A stretch of 40,073 nucleotides of DNA from NCBI RefSeq assembly GCF_000764025.1, contig NZ_KN234770.1, positions 1 to 40,073 of the forward strand. The letters run 5' to 3'. Below are positions 36,259 to 40,073 of this stretch, piece by piece. A model generated the notes under the pieces. The model did not search any database. It was given only the letters and a program-made list of their open reading frames with translations, and was not told the DNA's origin. Within the stretch, counting starts at the first letter, position 1; each line of letters opens with the position of its first letter. This DNA is from Pseudohaliea rubra DSM 19751 (GTDB lineage Bacteria; Pseudomonadota; Gammaproteobacteria; Pseudomonadales; Halieaceae). The translations under genes and the position numbers were made by a program.

Positions 36259-37293
36259 ATGGACATTACTGAACTCCTGGCGTTCAGCGCAAAGCAGGGT
36301 GCTTCGGATCTGCACCTTTCCGCCGGCTTGCCGCCCATGATCCGCGTCGATGGGGACGTACGCCGCATCAACCTGCCGCCGCTCGAGCACAAGCAGGTCC
36401 ACGAGCTGCTGTACGACATCATGAACGACAGGCAGCGCAAGGACTACGAGGAATTCCTCGAGACCGACTTCTCCTTCGAGGTCCCGGGCGTTGCCCGCTT
36501 CCGGGTCAACGTTTTCAACCAGAATCGCGGCGCCGGCGGTGTTTTCCGGACCATTCCCTCCCGGGTCCTGACCATGGAAGACCTCAACATGGGCCAGGTT
36601 TTCCGCGATATCTGTATGCTGCCCCGGGGGCTTGTACTCGTGACCGGCCCCACGGGCTCGGGCAAGTCGACCACGCTGGCCGCGATGATCGATTACATCA
36701 ACGACCACAAGTACGAGCACATCCTCACCATCGAGGACCCGATCGAGTTCGTCCACGAGAGCCGCAAGTGCCTGCTCAACCAGCGTGAGGTGCACCGCGA
36801 CACCCTCGGCTTTGCCGAGGCCCTGCGCTCGGCGCTGCGCGAGGATCCGGATATCATTCTCGTCGGCGAGATGCGCGACCTCGAGACCATTCGTCTGGCG
36901 CTTACCGCCGCGGAGACCGGCCACCTCGTCTTCGGCACCCTGCACACCACCTCGGCAGCCAAGACCATTGACCGGGTCATCGACGTATTCCCGGCGGCGG
37001 AGAAATCCATGGTCCGCTCCATGCTGTCGGAATCGCTGCAAGCGGTGATTTCCCAAACCCTGCTCAAGCGGGTCGGCGGCGGCCGGGTGGCGGCGCACGA
37101 GATCATGCGTGCCACCTCCGCGATCCGGAACCTCATTCGCGAGGATAAGGTGGCGCAGATGTACTCGGCGATCCAGACGGGCCAGGCCGTGGGCATGCAG
37201 ACCATGGACCAGTGCCTGAAGGAGCTGGTCGCCAAGCGAGTGATCACGCGCGACCACGCGCGGGAGAAGGCCCGCATCCCCGAAGACTTCTAG
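36259..37293 (+). CDS. pilT: Type IV pilus retraction ATPase PilT
   Basis: A 344-residue hexameric secretion-type ATPase that depolymerises type IV pili and powers twitching. The ATG at 36259 (MDITELLAFSAKQGASDLHLS) gives the exact family length and has an upstream GGA. Walker A is TGPTGSGKSTT, the Asp box is ILTIEDPIEFVH, and Walker B is DPDIILVGEMRD. The His box is ETGHLVFGTLHTTSA, and the retraction-specific AIRNLIRED motif is present. No pilin genes are in the window. Confidence 0.97.
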   Translation: MDITELLAFSAKQGASDLHLSAGLPPMIRVDGDVRRINLPPLEHKQVHELLYDIMNDRQRKDYEEFLETDFSFEVPGVARFRVNVFNQNRGAGGVFRTIPSRVLTMEDLNMGQVFRDICMLPRGLVLVTGPTGSGKSTTLAAMIDYINDHKYEHILTIEDPIEFVHESRKCLLNQREVHRDTLGFAEALRSALREDPDIILVGEMRDLETIRLALTAAETGHLVFGTLHTTSAAKTIDRVIDVFPAAEKSMVRSMLSESLQAVISQTLLKRVGGGRVAAHEIMRATSAIRNLIREDKVAQMYSAIQTGQAVGMQTMDQCLKELVAKRVITRDHAREKARIPEDF

Positions 37294-37323
37294 ACCCCAG
37301 GGCTGACAGAGAGGTCACAGGCC

Positions 37324-38451
37324 ATGAATCCACGGGCCATGAATGTTGAAGAGCTCATGCGGGAGGTCGTGGAGCGCAACGCGTCCGACGGCTTCCTCAC
37401 GGCCCGGGCCTCCCCGGCGGTCAAGGTGGATGGACAGATCTACTCCCTCGACGTTCCGGCTCTCGGTGAGGAGGAGGTCAGGGAGCTCGTGCTCGGGACT
37501 CTTTCCGATGCGCAGAAGTCCGACTTTCTGCGCACCCACGAGTGCAACTATGCGCTCCAGTCCGAGGCCTATGGCCGCTTCCGCGCCAGCGCCTTTGTGC
37601 AGCGCGGCAATTGCGGCCTCGTTATCCGCCGTATCCAGACCCGGATCCCGCGGGTGGATGAACTGGATCTGCCGCCGATCATCGAGGAACTGGCGATGAC
37701 CAAGCGCGGCCTGGTGATCTTCGTGGGGGGCACGGGCACCGGCAAGTCCACCTCCCTGGCCGCTATGGTCGGGCACCGCAACCGCAACTCCCGGGGCCAT
37801 ATCGTCACCGTGGAGGACCCGATCGAGTTCATCCACGACCATGCCGGCTGCCTGGTCACTCAGCGCGAGGTGGGCCTCGACACGATCTCCTTCGAGACTG
37901 CGCTGCAGAATGCCCTGCGCCAGGCGCCGGACGTGATCCTCATCGGAGAGGTGCGAAACGCAGAGACCATGTCCCATGCCCTGGCCTTCGCCGAAACGGG
38001 CCACCTGTGCCTGTGCACACTGCACGCTAATAACGCCAACCAGGCCCTGGATCGGATCCTCAGCTTCTTTCCGTCGGAGATGCACAACCAGGTGTGGATG
38101 GACCTGTCGCTGAACCTTAAGGCCATGGTCGCCCAGCAGCTGCTGCCGCGGAAGAGCGGCCCCGGGCGGGTGCCGGTGATGGAAGTGCTGCTGAACTCCG
38201 CGCTTATCTCGGACCACATCCGCAACGGCCAGGTGCACGAGATCAAGGGCGTTATCGCCCGCTCCAATGAGCAGGGCATGATGACCCTGGACCAGTCTCT
38301 GCTGGTGGCTTACAAGGAGGGCCTCATCAGCCGCGAGGAAGCGATCCGCAGCGCCGACTCGGCGAACGATGTGCGCCTCGGCATCAAGCTCCACGACAAG
38401 GGTCAGCGCGGCGTTGCCAGCCGGGTCAAGCTCACCATCGACGGCGCCTGA
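37324..38451 (+). CDS. pilU: PilT-dependent retraction ATPase PilU
   Basis: A 375-residue PilT paralogue. Walker A is GGTGTGKST, the Asp box is VTVEDPIEFIHD, Walker B is PDVILIGEVRN, and the His box is AETGHLCLCTLHANNA. In known systems PilU forms its own hexamer and adds retraction force only when PilT is present. It begins 30 nt after pilT with GAGAGG upstream. MNPRAMNVEELM has a second Met at residue 6, so the start could be 37339. It converges on ruvX, with a weak stem (CGGCT...AGCCG) between the stops. Confidence 0.95.
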   Translation: MNPRAMNVEELMREVVERNASDGFLTARASPAVKVDGQIYSLDVPALGEEEVRELVLGTLSDAQKSDFLRTHECNYALQSEAYGRFRASAFVQRGNCGLVIRRIQTRIPRVDELDLPPIIEELAMTKRGLVIFVGGTGTGKSTSLAAMVGHRNRNSRGHIVTVEDPIEFIHDHAGCLVTQREVGLDTISFETALQNALRQAPDVILIGEVRNAETMSHALAFAETGHLCLCTLHANNANQALDRILSFFPSEMHNQVWMDLSLNLKAMVAQQLLPRKSGPGRVPVMEVLLNSALISDHIRNGQVHEIKGVIARSNEQGMMTLDQSLLVAYKEGLISREEAIRSADSANDVRLGIKLHDKGQRGVASRVKLTIDGA

Positions 38452-38466
38452 AGCCGGCTGCTGTTG

Positions 38467-38889
38467 CTAGCCGCTGCCGTCGAGCCAGCTGCGCAGGATG
38501 AGGCTGGCGGCGAGGCTGTCTACCGGGTCCCTGCGGTAATCCCCGCGGTGGCCCCGCTCCCGGGCCTCGGCCTTGGCCGCGTGGCTGGTCAGCCGCTCAT
38601 CCACCAACTCCACGGTCTTGCCGAAGCGCCCGTGGAGGCGACGGGCGAAGCGCCGGGCCCGTTCGCCGATCTCGCTGGGCGTGCCGTCCATGTTCAGGGG
38701 GTCACCCACCAGCAGCAGATCCGGTTGCCATTCAGCGAGAAGCCTCTCGACCTGGTCCCAGGCCGGCTGTCCTTCCCTGGCCCGCAGCACCGTGAGAGGC
38801 TCACAAGTGCCGAGGACCGCGTTGCCCACGGCAACGCCGATCTGCGTGAGACCGAAATCAAAGGCCAGCAGGGTACGCACCGCTGTCAC
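38467..38889 (-). CDS. ruvX: RuvX/YqgF Holliday junction resolvase-like protein
   Basis: A 140-residue RNase H-fold protein. LLAFDFGLTQIGVAVGN is the first catalytic strand with its Asp, and LLLVGDPLNMDGTPSE and VDERLTSHAAKA complete the family pattern. E. coli YqgF takes part in 16S rRNA 5' processing; a resolvase role is suggested for others. It lies 5 nt after yqgE, the near-universal yqgE-yqgF pairing. Confidence 0.95.
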   Translation of the reverse strand: MTAVRTLLAFDFGLTQIGVAVGNAVLGTCEPLTVLRAREGQPAWDQVERLLAEWQPDLLLVGDPLNMDGTPSEIGERARRFARRLHGRFGKTVELVDERLTSHAAKAEARERGHRGDYRRDPVDSLAASLILRSWLDGSG

Positions 38890-38894
38890 GGGCT

Positions 38895-39470
38895 TCAGGC
38901 GTGCCCCGCCTCGCTGCTGATGAGGTTCATGTCGATGCCAAGGCGCCCGGCGGCGGCCTGGAGCCGCTGCTCTGGCGGGGTGTGGAAGATGATTGCCGGG
39001 TCCGCCGGCAGCGTGAGCCAGCTGTTGCGGCTGATCTCTTCCTCGAGCTGCCCGGCGGACCAGCCCGCATAGCCGAGAGCGATGAGGTACTCCGCGGGCC
39101 CGTCGCCTGCGGCAATGGCGCGGAGGATATCCTGGGAGGTGGTAAGCATCAGTTCCTTCGTGACCCGAAGCGTCGCGTCCCAGCTCTCGGCGCCGTGCCG
39201 ATGGAGGATGAAGCCGTGGTCCGTCTGCACCGGGCCGCCGGCCATGACGGGTATGCCACTGAAGTCGCTGCGGGTCTCTATCTCCAGGTGCTCAAAGATC
39301 TCGTCGAGGTCCAGGTCCAGCGGGCGGTTGATGACCAGGCCCATGGCGCCGGCCTCGCCGTGTTCGCAGATGTAGGTCACGCTGTGCGCGAAGATGCCCT
39401 CGTCGAGGCTGGGCATGGCAAGCAGGAAGTGATCCCGCAGGCACTGGCTGGAATGTCGGGTGATCGCCAT
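38895..39470 (-). CDS. yqgE: YqgE/AlgH family protein
   Basis: A 191-residue UPF0301 protein. SLRDHFLLAMPSLDEGIFAHSV-type N-terminus, HGEAGAMGLVINRPL, MAGGPVQTDHGFILH, LTTSQDILRAIAAGDGP and ALGYAGWSAGQLEEEI are diagnostic. AlgH was named from an alginate-regulation phenotype in Pseudomonas, but the biochemical role is unresolved. It starts 32 nt after the TonB-like gene and is followed by ruvX. Confidence 0.94.
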   Translation of the reverse strand: MAITRHSSQCLRDHFLLAMPSLDEGIFAHSVTYICEHGEAGAMGLVINRPLDLDLDEIFEHLEIETRSDFSGIPVMAGGPVQTDHGFILHRHGAESWDATLRVTKELMLTTSQDILRAIAAGDGPAEYLIALGYAGWSAGQLEEEISRNSWLTLPADPAIIFHTPPEQRLQAAAGRLGIDMNLISSEAGHA

Positions 39471-39502
39471 AGGACCAGTTTGCCCCCAAAGGGCAGGGCC
39501 GG

Positions 39503-40073
39503 CTACCCCCCGGTGGGTGCAAAGTCCCAGGTGCGGATGATTTCCAGCTTGTCGGCTTTTGCGCGCAGCGCTGGGGGGAACGGGGCGTAGGGAGCAGCCA
39601 GGCGCACGATTTTCAGCGCCGCCTCATCGAGCACGGCGTAGCCGGAGGAGTCGAGGAGTTTCACGCTCTCGAGGCTGCCGTCGCTGCGCAGGAGCACCCG
39701 GAGGCGGAGGGTGCCGTAGAGCCCGTAGCGCAGGGACGCGCGCGGATACCAGGCGTTGCCGACGGTCTCCAGTCGCTCTCGCCAGGCCTGCAGGTAGTCG
39801 GCTTCCACGGCGCTCCTGGCGGATACGGCGGTGAGCGTGCGCACCCGCGGCGCGGTGGAACTGGCGTCTTCCTGGTTTTGCACCGAAGCCTCGAGGGCAG
39901 CGAGGCGACGCTGCAGGGCGGCCAGCCGCTCCGCGGTCTTGCCGCCGGCAGCGTTGCCGTGCTCCTGTAGCGCCTGCCGCTCGCCTTGCCGCGAGGTCAG
40001 CAGGGCACGGGCCACAGCACCGCCCTCGCCTGCCCCGCTGCTGGCGCGCTGCTCCGCCGGTTGCGTGGGCACC
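39503..40073 (-). CDS. TonB-family energy transducer (5' truncated by window end)
   Basis: The C-terminal TonB domain is present: WYPRASLRYGLYGTLRLRVLLRSDGSLESVKLLDSSGYAVLDEAALKIV, then a Pro-rich turn and IIRTWDF. Before it lies a linker of about 75 residues with an Ala/Gln-rich coiled-coil-like piece (LAALQRRLAALEASVQ). The N-terminal membrane anchor should lie beyond the window, so the GTG at 40072 is probably internal. Position upstream of yqgE matches tonB3 of Pseudomonas, linked there to twitching, but the outer-membrane partner here is unknown. Confidence 0.85.
   Translation of the reverse strand, partial: VPTQPAEQRASSGAGEGGAVARALLTSRQGERQALQEHGNAAGGKTAERLAALQRRLAALEASVQNQEDASSTAPRVRTLTAVSARSAVEADYLQAWRERLETVGNAWYPRASLRYGLYGTLRLRVLLRSDGSLESVKLLDSSGYAVLDEAALKIVRLAAPYAPFPPALRAKADKLEIIRTWDFAPTGG

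Overview
The window is GC-rich, gene-dense DNA from a gammaproteobacterium. The gene order is familiar. From memory, positions 697-24056 follow the Pseudomonas aeruginosa order ridA-spoT-rpoZ-gmk-yicC-rph-crc-pyrE ... argB-algC-(dut)-coaBC-radC-rpmB-rpmG. Positions 23244-40073 follow a second Pseudomonas block: mutM, coaD, rsmD, ftsY-ftsE-ftsX-rpoH, trmB, hemW, rdgB, metW, metX, yggT, proC, yggS, pilT-pilU, ruvX, yqgE, tonB-like. The inserted DabA-DabB inorganic carbon pump points to an autotroph. A halophilic, alkaliphilic or sulfur-oxidising lineage of Ectothiorhodospiraceae/Chromatiales type would fit, but I cannot name the species.

Layout. 1-700: end of an SDR/epimerase-like gene. 697-4239 (minus): gmk-rpoZ-spoT-ridA, covering nucleotide supply, RNA polymerase omega, (p)ppGpp and RidA. 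4340-8444 (plus): an AT-rich regulatory patch, then dabB-dabA. 8445-8917: no gene, but two inverted copies of a structured palindromic element, one after dabA and one after yicC. 8918-11411: yicC, rph and a Crc-like protein. 11538-12892: pyrE and a secreted DUF4124 coiled-coil protein. 12950-16225 (minus): a DUF1800 lipoprotein and a Tat-exported DUF1501 protein, visibly less GC-rich than their surroundings. 16448-21832 (minus): slmA, argB, a membrane-anchored AlgC-type phosphomannomutase and coaBC. 21935-24485 (plus): radC, rpmB, rpmG, a strong terminator, mutM and a small exported protein. 24487-25611 (minus): coaD and rsmD. 25685-30504 (plus): ftsY-ftsE-ftsX, rpoH, a DUF423 protein and trmB. 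30501-36194 (minus): yggS, proC, yggT, metX, metW, rdgB, hemW. 36259-38451 (plus): pilT-pilU. 38467 to the end (minus): a TonB-like gene, yqgE, ruvX.

Most genes are housekeeping. Three things stand out. (1) A perfect CIRCE operator (TTAGCACTC-N9-GAGTGCTAA) lies upstream of rpoH and overlaps a sigma-E-like promoter. This suggests that HrcA repression and envelope-stress activation meet at the heat-shock sigma factor. (2) A ~151-nt element occurs twice. Its core is conserved, but its outer stem differs in sequence between copies and is perfectly paired in each. Each copy lies in sense orientation just beyond the stop codon of one of two convergent genes. (3) A complete DAB carbon-uptake cassette separates yicC from gmk, which are neighbours in related genomes, and has its own AT-rich promoter/operator region. 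No RNA genes, CRISPR arrays, transposases or prophage genes were seen.
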